A stretch of DNA of 63,818 nt from Bacteroides sp. GTDB lineage: Bacteria; Bacteroidota; Bacteroidia; Bacteroidales; Bacteroidaceae. The DNA lies in the NCBI GenBank assembly GCA_017992695.1, contig JAGOOC010000011.1, forward strand, positions 1-63,818. The letters are read 5' to 3'. Numbering within the stretch: position 1 is the first letter of the stretch; each line of letters begins with the position of its first letter. A program made the translations under genes and the position numbers. The notes beneath the pieces were generated by a model that did not search any database, was not told the DNA's origin, and saw nothing but the letters and a program-made list of their open reading frames with translations. Below are positions 36,229-46,058 of this stretch, in pieces.

Positions 36229-37062
36229 ATGAAAAAAATATTTATTTTCACATTGACTTTGTTAGTTGCAGTCGTAGCTTTCGGTCAAGACTCATTAGCT
36301 GTAGATTCAGTTCGAGCTGTTTCTGCCAACTCTGCTGCTGCTCATGCCAACTTCTCTGCTGCTAAACTGGAAGATGCAACTAAGGCCGAAGGTGACAGTG
36401 CTTACATGAAAAACGACTACACATCAGCCATTCATATTTATGAGGCACTGTTAAATAAAGGAGAAGCAGCTGAAATCTATTACAATCTCGGGAATAGTTA
36501 TTATAAAACAGGTGAAATAGCTAAAGCTATCTTAAACTACGAGCGTGCCTTGCTGCTTCAGCCAGGCAATGGCGATATACGCACTAATCTAGATGTAGCT
36601 CGCTCAAAAACCATTGATAAAGTAGAGTCTGTCCCAGAAATATTCTTTGTTTCCTGGACGAAAGGATTGATTAATAGTATGAGTGTAGATGCATGGGCCA
36701 ATTGCGGCATAATTTTCTTTATTTTACTCATTATTTCGCTCTATTTTTTCATTTTCTCTCATGTGGTTGTACTTAAAAAAACAGGCTTTATAGCTGGGTT
36801 ACTGTTTTTGATGTTCACGATTTTGACTAATGTATTTGCTATGCAACAGAAAGATGCTTTATTAAATCGCGATAGTGCTATTGTAATGAATCCCAGTGTA
36901 ACCATAAGAAGCACTCCCAACGATAGTGGAACTACTTTATTTATCCTTCACGAGGGTAGTAAAGTAACTATTAAAGACAATTCGATGAAAGAGTGGAAAG
37001 AAATTCGTTTAGAAGACGGTAAAGTAGGGTGGCTACCAGCTTCTTCCATCGAGATCATATAA
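36229..37062 (+). CDS. batE: Aerotolerance protein BatE (TPR and SH3-like domains)
   Basis: A 277-residue protein with signal peptide (ends near VVAFGQ), two TPRs (AEIYYNLGNSYYKTGEIAKA, ILNYERALLLQPGNGD), two transmembrane helices at about 155-205 (IIFFILLIISLYFFIF; GFIAGLLFLMFTILTNVFA) and a C-terminal bacterial SH3-like domain (NPSVTIRSTPNDSGT, WKEIRLEDGKVGWLP). It is the last gene of the moxR-bat operon, followed by a terminator. Confidence 0.93.
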   Translation: MKKIFIFTLTLLVAVVAFGQDSLAVDSVRAVSANSAAAHANFSAAKLEDATKAEGDSAYMKNDYTSAIHIYEALLNKGEAAEIYYNLGNSYYKTGEIAKAILNYERALLLQPGNGDIRTNLDVARSKTIDKVESVPEIFFVSWTKGLINSMSVDAWANCGIIFFILLIISLYFFIFSHVVVLKKTGFIAGLLFLMFTILTNVFAMQQKDALLNRDSAIVMNPSVTIRSTPNDSGTTLFILHEGSKVTIKDNSMKEWKEIRLEDGKVGWLPASSIEII

Positions 37063-37089
37063 ATACTGACATTCTTCGTCCTAACTTAA

Positions 37090-37128
37090 AGTCCCGAATA
37101 ATAGATAATTATCTAATCTTTCGGGACT
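37090..37128 (+). terminator. Terminator of the moxR-bat operon
   Basis: AGTCCCGAA (37090-37098) pairs with TTCGGGACT (37120-37128), and the inner AGATAATTATCT is itself palindromic and extends the stem. TCTTTC follows. Confidence 0.8.
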
Positions 37129-37271
37129 TCTTTCATCTTATTGCTCACAAAATAAAGCTTTTGCGAAAATTACAAAAAATACTTGCAAATAATTTGTTTT
37201 ATCTTTTATTTTTCTTAAGTTTATAGCGTGATAATGAAATCACTCAGTATTAACCATTAAATTTATCGGTC

Positions 37272-37562
37272 ATGAGAACAATAACATTCAATGAGCTACG
37301 TAAAATTAAAGATTCATTGCCTAGTGGTAGCATGCATAGGATAGCAGATGAACTTGGTCTGAATGTAGATACTGTAAGAAATTTTTTTGGAGGTCATAAC
37401 TTTAAAGAAGGAAAGAGTGTTGGAATACACCTTGAACCCGGTCCAGATGGTGGATTAGTGATGATTGATGATACTACTGTACTTGATCGAGCTTTATCGA
37501 TTTTAAATGAATTAAATATGCGTATGCAAAAAGAGCAGACTACCATGTTTATACGAGCTTGA
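37272..37562 (+). CDS. Small conserved HTH-like protein of Bacteroidetes type
   Basis: A 96-residue protein with MHRIADELGLNVDTVRNFFG at about residues 21-40, which reads as a helix-turn-helix (compare IADELGL-x-TVR in phage-type repressors). The rest (VGIHLEPGPDGGLVMIDDTT, then ALSILNELN) is compact and mildly acidic. I do not recognise a named family; DNA binding is inferred from the motif. It is a monocistronic gene bracketed by two terminators, which implies its own regulation. No clean TAnnTTTG is seen; TATCTTTT at 37200-37207 is a one-mismatch candidate. Confidence 0.75.
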   Translation: MRTITFNELRKIKDSLPSGSMHRIADELGLNVDTVRNFFGGHNFKEGKSVGIHLEPGPDGGLVMIDDTTVLDRALSILNELNMRMQKEQTTMFIRA

Positions 37563-37580
37563 TTGAAAAGATACTAGCAT

Positions 37581-37616
37581 AATCCCAATTGATTTATAAA
37601 CAATTGGGATTTCTTA
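37581..37616 (+). terminator. Terminator after the small HTH-like gene
   Basis: A perfect 11-bp stem (AATCCCAATTG at 37581-37591, complement at 37601-37611), 9-base loop, then TCTTATTTG. Confidence 0.8.
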
Positions 37617-37654
37617 TTTGTTTAGTTAATTTGATGTAGATAAAAAGATGTATT

Positions 37655-38785
37655 ATGGAAGATAAACTAGTTACTTTGGCTATTCTAACTTATACAAAAG
37701 CTCAGATATTAAAAAGTGTGCTTGAGAATGAAGGTATAGAGACCTATATTCAAAACGTAAATCAGATACAACCCGTTGTTTCGTCTGGTGTTCGTTTGCG
37801 TATAAAAGAGAGTGATCTGCCTCGTGCATTGAAAATAACTGAAAGTTCTGTGTGGCTAGCCGAGGATATAGTAGGAGACAAGTCTCCTGAAATTAATGTT
37901 GAAAATAAAAAGATACTAATCCCAGTCGATTTTTCAGGTTATTCAATGAAGGCTTGCGAATTCGGTTTTAATTTAGCAAAGACATACAAGACTGAAGTGG
38001 TTTTATTGCATGTTTATTTCACTCCGGTTTACGTATCCTCTCTACCTTATGGTGATGTGTTCAATTATCAAATAAACGACGAACAGACCATTAAAACAAT
38101 TCTACAGAAAGTGCATTCTGACTTGAATGCGCTTTCAGATAAAATAAAAGCAAAGGTAGCTAACGGAGAATTTCCTGATGTAAAGTTTACCTGCGTTTTA
38201 CGCGAGGGTATTCCAGAAGAAGAAATTTTACGTTATAATAAAGAACAAAGTGCTCGAATTATTATAATGGGCACTCGAGGCAAGAATCAAAAAGACATAG
38301 ATCTAATAGGAAGTGTTACTGCCGAAGTTATTGATCGTAGTCGCACTACTGTTTTGGCTATTCCTGAAAACACACCATTCAAACAATTTGATGAAGTTAA
38401 GCGACTTGCTTTTATTACTAACTTTGATCAAAGAGACCTTATTGCTTTTGACTCTTTTATTAATATTTGGAAACCATTCCATTTTTCTGTATCTTTGATT
38501 TATCTAACAGATATAAAAGAAGCAAAAGATACTTGGAATGAGATCAAGTTGGCTGGTATTAAAGCGTATTTTCAAAAGCAATATCCGGAATTAAAGATAG
38601 AATACGATGTAGTGATGAATGATGATATCCTAAAGAATTTAGAGCAATACATTCAAACCAGCAAGATTGATATCATTACTCTAACTTCCTATAAACGGAA
38701 TATATTTGCTCGATTATTCAATCCAGGAATTGCTAGAAAAATGTTATTCCATTCTGATACACCATTATTGGTTATTAACGTGTGA
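37655..38785 (+). CDS. DUF2007-like domain plus two universal stress protein domains
   Basis: A 376-residue cytoplasmic protein. Residues 1-70 look like a DUF2007 signal-transducing domain (LVTLAILTYTKAQILKSVLE, GIETYIQN, GVRLRIKESDLPRA). The first Usp domain (about 88-240) begins KKILIPVDFSGYSMKACEF and keeps the ATP-binding pattern G-2x-G-9x-GS (MGTRGKNQKDIDLIGSV near residues 207-223). The second (about 250-376) is degenerate: LTSYKRNIFARLFNPG lacks the glycine pattern. One nucleotide-binding and one dead Usp half suggests an internal pseudodimer. It probably acts in stress adaptation; the ligand and partner are unknown. Confidence 0.85.
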   Translation: MEDKLVTLAILTYTKAQILKSVLENEGIETYIQNVNQIQPVVSSGVRLRIKESDLPRALKITESSVWLAEDIVGDKSPEINVENKKILIPVDFSGYSMKACEFGFNLAKTYKTEVVLLHVYFTPVYVSSLPYGDVFNYQINDEQTIKTILQKVHSDLNALSDKIKAKVANGEFPDVKFTCVLREGIPEEEILRYNKEQSARIIIMGTRGKNQKDIDLIGSVTAEVIDRSRTTVLAIPENTPFKQFDEVKRLAFITNFDQRDLIAFDSFINIWKPFHFSVSLIYLTDIKEAKDTWNEIKLAGIKAYFQKQYPELKIEYDVVMNDDILKNLEQYIQTSKIDIITLTSYKRNIFARLFNPGIARKMLFHSDTPLLVINV

Positions 38786-38879
38786 TTAACTGACTGTAAA
38801 TATCCTATTAGAATCGATGATATAATAATTATTATGTTTAATATGTAGAGCGTTGAGTAAACGCATCTAAATTATATAT

Positions 38880-38932
38880 AAAGTAAAGAGTAAGATTAGC
38901 TTCACCGCTGGTTTTGCTCTTTACTTTTTTAG
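38880..38932 (+). terminator. Terminator of the Usp gene
   Basis: AAAGTAAAGAG (38880-38890) pairs with CTCTTTACTTT (38917-38927), followed by further T. Confidence 0.75.
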
Positions 38933-38991
38933 TATAGGTCGTTCGAATGATTGAGCAAAGATTAAAGCATGCGTCTCTTACATATAAAAAT

Positions 38992-39027
38992 AGTGCACCC
39001 CGAAAGAAAAAACTTTCGGGGTGCACT
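38992..39027. terminator. Bidirectional terminator for the Usp gene and the gyrA-TPR unit
   Basis: A perfect 15-bp stem (38992-39006 with 39013-39027) around a 6-base A loop, core GCACCCCGAAAG. T-rich sequence lies on both exits, so it serves the convergent TPR gene on the minus strand and backs up the + hairpin. Confidence 0.9.
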
Positions 39028-39068
39028 TCATTTTTGAAAGATAGTCTCTTTTCTAAAACGTAGGGATT

Positions 39069-40283
39069 TTAATTTTGAAGCTTTTCAATTTCCTCAAATT
39101 CAGGTCCCATATTCAAGTTATAGTAAACTCTATATAAACCTGGCGCCCATAGATCTTTCTGATCGGGTTTCAGTTGTCTGGCTTTCTCATAATATGGCTT
39201 TGCTTCTTCGTAGAACTTCTTAACTTGAGCTTGAGCTTGAGCATACTTCGGATCGTTGATATCCGTAGTTGATTTATCTGAATACTCTTGAGCCTGCATA
39301 ATAAGCACTAAACCTAAGTTAGAATAAGCTTCGGCATATTCAGGGTCTACTTCAATGGTCTTTTTGTAGAACTCAATGGCCTTATTATAGTCTTTCAAGT
39401 TATGATAAAGATAGGCTTTTACATATAAATATAATTTATTATTAGGCTCTTTAGCCAGCATCTCATCAGCAAATTCCATAGCCTTTTCAGGTTGATTAGA
39501 AGAGCTGAAATGATCTACTAAATTAGCGAAGAAGTATTGATTTTCAGGGAATTTCAAGATACCTTCTTTCAGTATTTCAATCCATTTTTCTGTATCTCCT
39601 TTCGATTTGTAGGCGTCGGCCATCAATTGCATCGCAAATTTACCCCCATCTTTGTCTTTAAGTGCATATGGAGCATATTTGATGATAGCCTCTTTATCTC
39701 CTACTCTATCTGCAGCTAATGTTGCATAATAAGCTACTTGCGGAAGAATCGTGTCCTTTTCCAATAGGTTTTGCCCACTCAACATTGGGTAAGTGGCTGA
39801 TTCAACATAAGTTGCAAAGAATTTTAATGCTTCGGCATTCTTATCAAGATTGAAATATTGAATACCGCCATTGATCAAATTCGGACGTTCGGTCAACATA
39901 GTAGCACTATTTGCCTTTCTGAATTTGTTCTTTACTTTCCCTTTTTCGTTGGGAACTTCGGCCAATTCATCACATTTAACGAAATACTTGTACATGTCTA
40001 AGATGCTATTGTAAACCCTCAATGTGTCATAAGGTTTTCTCAAATAAGCATTCTCCATTTCCTTTTCGTTAATTCTTTTCTGAATGAAGCCTGCTACATC
40101 CCATGTAGCAGCGTCATCTTTCGTCTCAGGATTAGTTAAAGCTCCGTTAATAAGCTGTTCAGCCTTTTTGAAGTCTGGTTTTACCTCGGAAGCTATAGTT
40201 TTGGCCTCTTTTACGCTCTTTTGTTGAGCGAATGCAAAGCTAACTGCCATCAGTAAAACCATTGAAAATAATACTCTTTTCAT
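39069..40283 (-). CDS. Secreted tetratricopeptide repeat protein
   Basis: A 404-residue protein with a clear signal peptide (MKRVLFSMVLLMAVSFAFAQ). Repeats can be seen from about residue 120 on: GKFAMQLMADAYKSKGDTEK, YFFANLVDHFSSSNQPEKAM, LYLYVKAYLYHNLKDYNKAI and YAEAYSNLGLVLIMQAQEYS, most with the W/Y-L/A/G-P spacing of TPRs. Periplasmic location and a scaffold role are inferred; no catalytic motif is visible. It follows gyrA after 31 bases on the same strand and may be read through from it. Confidence 0.85.
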   Translation of the reverse strand: MKRVLFSMVLLMAVSFAFAQQKSVKEAKTIASEVKPDFKKAEQLINGALTNPETKDDAATWDVAGFIQKRINEKEMENAYLRKPYDTLRVYNSILDMYKYFVKCDELAEVPNEKGKVKNKFRKANSATMLTERPNLINGGIQYFNLDKNAEALKFFATYVESATYPMLSGQNLLEKDTILPQVAYYATLAADRVGDKEAIIKYAPYALKDKDGGKFAMQLMADAYKSKGDTEKWIEILKEGILKFPENQYFFANLVDHFSSSNQPEKAMEFADEMLAKEPNNKLYLYVKAYLYHNLKDYNKAIEFYKKTIEVDPEYAEAYSNLGLVLIMQAQEYSDKSTTDINDPKYAQAQAQVKKFYEEAKPYYEKARQLKPDQKDLWAPGLYRVYYNLNMGPEFEEIEKLQN

Positions 40284-40314
40284 GATTTTTGTTTGATTAA
40301 TTATTAATATTAGG

Positions 40315-42858
40315 TTACTCTTCTATTTCTTGATCTACTGTTAAATCTGTTGCCGGATCAACAGGTATATTACCTTCTTCTTCGTCCATCGGTGGAATCA
40401 CATCTTCGAGGCTTTCAGTAGTAACCTTACATACCGAGCCAATATGGTCGTTACGTTTTTCAAGGTTAATCAAGCGAACGCCTTGTGTGGCACGTCCCAT
40501 GATGCGGAAGTCTTCGACCTTAAGGCGAATGGTAATTCCTGATTTGTTAATAATCATCAAGTCATTTTCATCAGTTACAGATTTGATTGTCACAACCTTG
40601 CCTGTTTTATCAGTAACGTTCATACTCTTCACGCCTTTACCACCCCGATTAGTCTTTCGATAATCCTCAATGTTAGAGCGTTTGCCATATCCTTGCTCAG
40701 AAACAATCATAATTGATTCTGTGTTCAGGTCTTTGACGCAAATCATACCAACAACCTCGTCTGTTCCGTCTTCATCCAGTCGGATACCACGTACACCCGT
40801 TGCAGTACGTCCCATAACGCGCACTGCTGCTTCATGGAAGCGAATAGCGCGGCCGTTACGATTGGCAATAATGATTTCGTTGTTACCATTCGTCATACGA
40901 ACCTCTATTACACTGTCGTCTTCACGAATTGTAATGGCATTTACGCCATTTTGGCGTGGACGCGAGTATTGTTCAAGCAATGTTTTCTTAATAATACCAT
41001 TTTTGGTACAGAACAATACGTAATGGCTATTGATGTAGGCTTCATCTTGTAGCGTTTTTACACGCAGATATGCGGTTACCGCATCGTCTGAATCAATGTT
41101 CAGTAGGTTTTGGATGGCTCGTCCTTTTGAAATTTTCGTTCCTTCGGGTATTTCATACACTTTCAACCAATAACATTTTCCTTTTTGAGTGAAGAACATC
41201 ATCGTGTTGTGCATAGTAGCCGGGTAGATGTGCTCAACAAAGTCTTCATTGCGCGTTTCTGTTCCTTTCGATCCTACTCCACCGCGGTTTTGAGAACGGA
41301 ATTCGGTTAATGGTGTACGCTTGATGTATCCCAAGTGTGAAATGGTGATAATCATTTCGTCATCGGCGTAGAAATCTTCAGGATTGAACTCTTCAGACGA
41401 GTAAACAATTTCTGAGCGACGTGCATCGCCATATTTTGCTTTTACCTCACGCAATTCTTCTTTGATTACCTGGCGACAGACTTCGTCGTCTGCCAAAATG
41501 CTTTCAAAGTAAGCGATTTGCTTCATGACCTCTTCGTATTCAGCATGTAGTTGGTCTTGTGCAAGACCCGTCAGCTGACGAAGACGCATCTCAACAATGG
41601 CGCGAGATTGAATTTCGCTTAATTTAAAACGCTCAATCAAACCTGAAATGGCTTCACTGGGAGTTTTAGCGGCACGAATAATACGAATCACTTCATCAAT
41701 GTTGTCTGATGCAATGATCAAACCTTCGAGAATATGAGCACGTTCCTTAGCTTTACGCAGATCAAACTCTGTTCGGCGAATAACCACATCGCGTCTATGC
41801 TCAACGAAATACATGATTAAGTCGCGTAGGTTCAGCATCTTAGGACGTCCGTTTACCAGTGCTACGTTGTTTACACCAAACGAAGTCTGTAAAGCAGTCA
41901 TTTTGTAGAGCTTGTTCAGTACTACGCTGGCATTGGCATCGCGTTTGATGTCAATAACAATTCGCATCCCTTCACGGTCAGACTCGTCATTTGCATTAGA
42001 AATGCCCTCTATCTTCTTGTCGTTTACAAGGTCGGCGATGTATTTAATCAATTCGGCCTTGTTTACGTTGTAAGGAATTTCGGTAATAACGATTTTGTCG
42101 TGTGTATGACCTGATTCTATTTCGGCTTTAGCACGCATTACAACACGGCCACGACCAGTTAAGAAGGCTTCACGAACACCGGTTACACCATATATATATC
42201 CTCCTGTTGGGAAATCGGGGGCTTTAACATAGTGCATAAGCTCTTCCACTGTTACTTCGCGATTATCCAGATAGGCATCGCAAGCATCAATAACTTCGGA
42301 GAGATTGTGAGGCGCCATATTGGTAGCCATACCTACGGCAATACCCGAGGCACCATTCACCAATAAATTCGGAATACGGGTTGGCATCACCTTGGGCTCG
42401 CTCAATGTATTGTCGAAGTTTGGTTCAAAATCGACAGTCTCTTTGTAAAGATCCTGCATCATCTCTTCACCAAGCTTGTTCAGACGGGCTTCGGTATAAC
42501 GCATGGCAGCAGGGCTGTCACCGTCTACGGAACCAAAGTTACCTTGACCATCAACTAGCGGATAGCGCATAGCCCACTCCTGAGCCATACGTACCATTGC
42601 GAAATAAACAGATGAGTCTCCGTGAGGATGATACTTACCGAGTACTTCACCCACGATTCTGGCTGACTTCTTGTAGGGTTTATCCGACATATTACCCAGT
42701 TCCATCATTCCGTATAAAATTCTACGGTGAACTGGCTTAAACCCATCTCTAACATCTGGAAGGGCACGCGAAACAATGACTGACATGGAGTAGTCAATGT
42801 AAGATGACTTCATTTCCTCCTCGATGTTTATCTTTATAATTCTGTCTTGCTCAAGCAT
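40315..42858 (-). CDS. gyrA: DNA gyrase subunit A
   Basis: An 847-residue type IIA topoisomerase subunit: winged-helix core with [17 protein letters not shown], catalytic Tyr near residue 120 in [10 protein letters not shown], coiled coil, and a C-terminal beta-pinwheel with the GyrA-box-like TNRGGKG (a second related SQNRGGVG is closer to the core). The box argues for GyrA rather than ParC. The Ser corresponding to E. coli Ser83 is present, while the residue matching Asp87 is Phe. The tail is acidic ([20 protein letters not shown]). It has its own upstream promoter and shares the 0.55-kb intergenic region with clpC. Confidence 0.97.
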   Translation of the reverse strand: MLEQDRIIKINIEEEMKSSYIDYSMSVIVSRALPDVRDGFKPVHRRILYGMMELGNMSDKPYKKSARIVGEVLGKYHPHGDSSVYFAMVRMAQEWAMRYPLVDGQGNFGSVDGDSPAAMRYTEARLNKLGEEMMQDLYKETVDFEPNFDNTLSEPKVMPTRIPNLLVNGASGIAVGMATNMAPHNLSEVIDACDAYLDNREVTVEELMHYVKAPDFPTGGYIYGVTGVREAFLTGRGRVVMRAKAEIESGHTHDKIVITEIPYNVNKAELIKYIADLVNDKKIEGISNANDESDREGMRIVIDIKRDANASVVLNKLYKMTALQTSFGVNNVALVNGRPKMLNLRDLIMYFVEHRRDVVIRRTEFDLRKAKERAHILEGLIIASDNIDEVIRIIRAAKTPSEAISGLIERFKLSEIQSRAIVEMRLRQLTGLAQDQLHAEYEEVMKQIAYFESILADDEVCRQVIKEELREVKAKYGDARRSEIVYSSEEFNPEDFYADDEMIITISHLGYIKRTPLTEFRSQNRGGVGSKGTETRNEDFVEHIYPATMHNTMMFFTQKGKCYWLKVYEIPEGTKISKGRAIQNLLNIDSDDAVTAYLRVKTLQDEAYINSHYVLFCTKNGIIKKTLLEQYSRPRQNGVNAITIREDDSVIEVRMTNGNNEIIIANRNGRAIRFHEAAVRVMGRTATGVRGIRLDEDGTDEVVGMICVKDLNTESIMIVSEQGYGKRSNIEDYRKTNRGGKGVKSMNVTDKTGKVVTIKSVTDENDLMIINKSGITIRLKVEDFRIMGRATQGVRLINLEKRNDHIGSVCKVTTESLEDVIPPMDEEEGNIPVDPATDLTVDQEIEE

Positions 42859-42904
42859 TTAAAAAGATTATTAATTATACATTCTTGGCTTATCAAAAAC
42901 CATG

Positions 42905-42934
42905 CTAAAGTACTACTTTTTCGTGATATACAAA
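42905..42934 (-). promoter_or_regulatory. Candidate promoter of gyrA
   Basis: The minus strand shows TTTG (42934-42931), 18 bases, then TACTTTAG (42912-42905), one mismatch from TAnnTTTG, about 47 bases before the ATG. Confidence 0.45.
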
Positions 42935-43135
42935 AGTTTTCAAGCATAAAATTTATTCTATTTCTGATAAGCCACCTAGCCAGTGACTAGATGTAAGTTG
43001 CTGCTGTTGCACACGAATACGTTGATTAGTGATCAGAGAGAATGAGTTTTTGTTGTCATGAAAAGGATATAACCGATTATTATCCAATTAAGTATAATGG
43101 ATTGTATGAAATAGTTCTATAGTTGTTGCGTAAAA

Positions 43136-43216
43136 ACATCCGGGTGTTTTATGTAATAACATCCGGATGTATTAAATCAAAACACCCGGATGTTATTGTA
43201 TAAAACATGGGGATGT
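43136..43216. repeat. Four tandem palindromes with 23-bp period upstream of clpC
   Basis: ACATCCGGGTGT (43136), ACATCCGGATGT (43159), ACACCCGGATGT (43182) and ACATGGGGATGT (43205) are 12-bp perfect or near-perfect palindromes whose starts are exactly 23 bases apart, separated by AT-rich 11-base linkers that often extend the dyad with AA/TT. The array is in the 555-base region between the divergent gyrA and clpC, about 150 bases before the clpC promoter. The rest of that region (42935-43135, 43217-43346) shows no gene. Confidence 0.9.
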
Positions 43217-43346
43217 TTTAGATTATCTATCGCTTCTTCATACTTATCAAGACAAATACCCATTGTTTGTTCACATTATATATAATGTTTAGGAGGCCTT
43301 GTGCTTTTGGCACAACATTTGCTACTACATTAATAAGGGTGAATAT

Positions 43347-43377
43347 GGTGCGTAAACTTAATAAATGCGTATATTTG
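43347..43377 (+). promoter_or_regulatory. Promoter of clpC
   Basis: TATATTTG at 43370-43377 fits the -7 consensus and GGTG at 43347-43350 is a weak -33 at 19-base spacing. Transcription would start near 43384, inside the longest ORF, which sets the clpC start at the later ATG (43414). Confidence 0.6.
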
Positions 43378-43413
43378 CCAGTTAATAATCGCTTAAGAAG
43401 AAGGAATATAAAT

Positions 43414-45951
43414 ATGAATAATCAATTCTCACAAAGAGTTACCGACATTATCGTCTTTAGCAAAGAGGAAGCGAATCGGTTGAGAAGCAGGTATATCGGA
43501 CCTGAGCATTTGCTGCTTGGGCTGCTTCGCGACGGTGAAGGAAAAGCTGTCGAGATTCTGTCAAAGCTCAATACGAACCTAACCGATATTAAATTTCAAA
43601 TTGAAACTCAGCTAAAAAATGAAGCAGATGACCTCTTGCTTCCTGATGCTGAGGTTCCATTAACAGACAATGCTGCAAGGATATTAAAAATGTGTATTCT
43701 TGAGGCGCGTGGACTGAAAAGCAATGTGGCTGATACGGAGCATATCCTGTTGGCTATATTGAGAGATCGCGATAACATTGCGGCTTCGGTTTTGCAAGCT
43801 AACGATGTGGATTACAAATCAGTATTTGAACAGTTGTCATTGCAGCCCGATATCACCTCTGGAATGGGATTTTCGGAAGATGATGACGAGGATGAAGAAC
43901 TGAGCTCTCCCCGCTCATCGGGAAGCGGTGGCCCCGAAGGTTATCGACAAGCGCAAGCAACTCCTAAAAAGACGGTTAACGATACTCCTGTACTTGATAA
44001 TTTTGGTACGGATATGACGAAGGCGGCCGAAGAGGGCAAGCTTGATCCGGTGGTAGGACGTGAACGCGAAATAGAGCGTTTGGCACAGATTCTGAGTCGT
44101 CGTAAAAAAAACAATCCTATCTTGATCGGCGAACCCGGTGTCGGTAAATCGGCTATCGTAGAGGGATTGGCACTCCGCATTGTTCAGAAAAAAGTGTCGC
44201 GCGTATTGTTTGATAAGCGTGTAGTTGCACTTGATATGACATCGGTTGTTGCCGGAACGAAGTATCGCGGACAATTTGAAGAGCGCATTCGCTCCATTCT
44301 CAACGAGTTGCAGAAGAATCCGAATGTTATTTTGTTTATTGACGAAATTCACACCATTGTAGGAGCCGGTTCGGCAGCAGGGTCAATGGATGCTGCCAAT
44401 ATGCTTAAACCTGCTCTTGCGCGTGGCGAAATACAATGCATTGGTGCCACTACGCTCGATGAATACAGGAAAAATATCGAGAAAGATGGCGCTTTAGAAC
44501 GTCGTTTCCAGAAAGTTATGGTAGAACCCACAACGGCCGAAGAGACGCTGCAGATTTTGCGCAACATTAAAGAAAAATACGAAGAGCATCACAACGTGAG
44601 CTACACAGATGCTGCTTTGGAGGCCTGTGTCAAGTTGTCAGGCCGTTACATTACCGATCGCAACTTCCCCGACAAGGCGATAGATGCGCTGGATGAATCG
44701 GGTTCGCGCATACATCTTACTAATGTAAGTGTTCCTAAGGAAATAGAGGAGCAAGAGCTACTTATTGAAGAGGCTAAAAACAAGAAGAATGCAGCAGTAA
44801 AGTCGCAGAACTTTGAACTTGCCGCCAGCTTTCGCGATCAAGAGAAAGAACTTTCTGCTCGCCTCGATGAGATGAAGAGTGAGTGGGAAGCGCGTTTGAA
44901 AGAGAATCGACAAACGGTTGATGAAGAGGATATTGCTGATGTTGTTTCGATGATGTCGGGTGTTCCTGTACAACGCATGGCCGAAGCCGAAGGATTGAAG
45001 TTGGCAACGATGAAGGTAAATTTGCAAACGAAGGTTGTGGCTCAGAATGCTGCTATCGAAAAGTTGGTAAAAGCCGTTTTACGTAGCCGCGTTGGATTGA
45101 AAGATCCGAATAAGCCGATTGGAACATTTATGTTTCTTGGACCTACCGGTGTAGGTAAAACGCACCTGGCTAAAGAGTTGGCGAAGTATATGTTTGGCTC
45201 TTCAGATGCACTGATTCGGATAGATATGAGTGAGTTTATGGAGAAGTTTACCGTTTCACGACTTGTAGGAGCACCTCCGGGATATGTAGGGTATGAAGAA
45301 GGCGGGCAACTTACCGAGAAAGTACGTCGCAAACCTTATTCAATCATCTTGCTTGATGAGATAGAAAAGGCACATTCGGATGTGTTTAACCTCTTGCTTC
45401 AGGTAATGGATGAAGGACGGTTGACTGACAGTTATGGCAGAGTTGTTGACTTTAAAAACACAGTGGTTATCATGACCTCGAATGTTGGGACCCGTCAGCT
45501 GAAAGATTTTGGTCGTGGCGTTGGATTTGCTACTCAGAATCGCTTAGATGATAAAGAATTCTCGCGTGGAGTTATTCAAAAAGCCTTGTCCAAATCTTTT
45601 GCTCCCGAATTTATTAATCGAATTGATGAAATTATTACTTTCGATCAACTTTCGCTCGAAGCGATAACAGAGATCATTGATATTGAGCTTCAAAGCCTCT
45701 ATAAACGGGTCGAAGCACTCGGATATCAGCTTCTTGTTGATGATAAAGCGAAGCAGTTTATTGCCTCGAAAGGATACGATGTACAATTTGGGGCTCGTCC
45801 GTTGAAGCGTGCTATACAAACATATCTGGAAGATCCTTTATCGGAGCTTATCATCTCTTCGTCCGTGCGAGGTGGTGATGTCATTCAGGTTACTCTCAAC
45901 GAAGAAAAGGGAGAACTGGAGCTGAAGGTAGTGTCATCGGTAGAAAACTAA
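43414..45951 (+). CDS. clpC: ClpC-type AAA+ chaperone ATPase of the Clp protease
   Basis: An 845-residue protein that unfolds substrates for ClpP. The start at 43414 ([20 protein letters not shown]) is the family N-terminus and lies after the promoter; a 49-residue upstream extension of the frame is rejected. Layout: two Clp_N repeats (to about 150), a variable acidic/Gly-Ser linker, first AAA+ domain (Walker [10 protein letters not shown] near 239, Walker [14 protein letters not shown]), a central region with a UVR-like motif ([18 protein letters not shown] near 465) that marks ClpC rather than ClpA, and the second AAA+ domain (GPTGVGKTH near 576, LLDEIEKAH). Divergent from gyrA. Confidence 0.96.
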   Translation: MNNQFSQRVTDIIVFSKEEANRLRSRYIGPEHLLLGLLRDGEGKAVEILSKLNTNLTDIKFQIETQLKNEADDLLLPDAEVPLTDNAARILKMCILEARGLKSNVADTEHILLAILRDRDNIAASVLQANDVDYKSVFEQLSLQPDITSGMGFSEDDDEDEELSSPRSSGSGGPEGYRQAQATPKKTVNDTPVLDNFGTDMTKAAEEGKLDPVVGREREIERLAQILSRRKKNNPILIGEPGVGKSAIVEGLALRIVQKKVSRVLFDKRVVALDMTSVVAGTKYRGQFEERIRSILNELQKNPNVILFIDEIHTIVGAGSAAGSMDAANMLKPALARGEIQCIGATTLDEYRKNIEKDGALERRFQKVMVEPTTAEETLQILRNIKEKYEEHHNVSYTDAALEACVKLSGRYITDRNFPDKAIDALDESGSRIHLTNVSVPKEIEEQELLIEEAKNKKNAAVKSQNFELAASFRDQEKELSARLDEMKSEWEARLKENRQTVDEEDIADVVSMMSGVPVQRMAEAEGLKLATMKVNLQTKVVAQNAAIEKLVKAVLRSRVGLKDPNKPIGTFMFLGPTGVGKTHLAKELAKYMFGSSDALIRIDMSEFMEKFTVSRLVGAPPGYVGYEEGGQLTEKVRRKPYSIILLDEIEKAHSDVFNLLLQVMDEGRLTDSYGRVVDFKNTVVIMTSNVGTRQLKDFGRGVGFATQNRLDDKEFSRGVIQKALSKSFAPEFINRIDEIITFDQLSLEAITEIIDIELQSLYKRVEALGYQLLVDDKAKQFIASKGYDVQFGARPLKRAIQTYLEDPLSELIISSSVRGGDVIQVTLNEEKGELELKVVSSVEN

Positions 45952-45970
45952 GCCTTAAAATGAACGTCAA

Positions 45971-46002
45971 AATGTCAGACCACGCGGTCTGGCATTTTTT
46001 TT
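45971..46002 (+). terminator. Terminator of clpC
   Basis: AATGTCAGACC (45971-45981) pairs with GGTCTGGCATT (45986-45996) with one G-T pair and a 4-base loop, followed by six T. Confidence 0.9.
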
Positions 46003-46058
46003 GCTCTAGTATCAACAAATCAACTTAATATTTATAATTTTTTAAAATACACGTTATT

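Noticed and set aside
40315-42858. Quinolone-resistance change in GyrA (Phe at the position of E. coli Asp87)
   Set aside because: The key Ser is kept, and the flanking sequence looks like the normal form of this lineage as far as I recall; without a reference alignment it cannot be called resistance.
43136-43216. Possible CRISPR array or set of terminators upstream of clpC
   Set aside because: Units are 12-bp palindromes with 11-base linkers, too short for repeat-spacer units; none has the T-run of a terminator and no gene ends there.
43267-43413. 49-residue N-terminal extension of ClpC
   Set aside because: The -7 element at 43370-43377 lies inside it and the family N-terminus starts at 43414.
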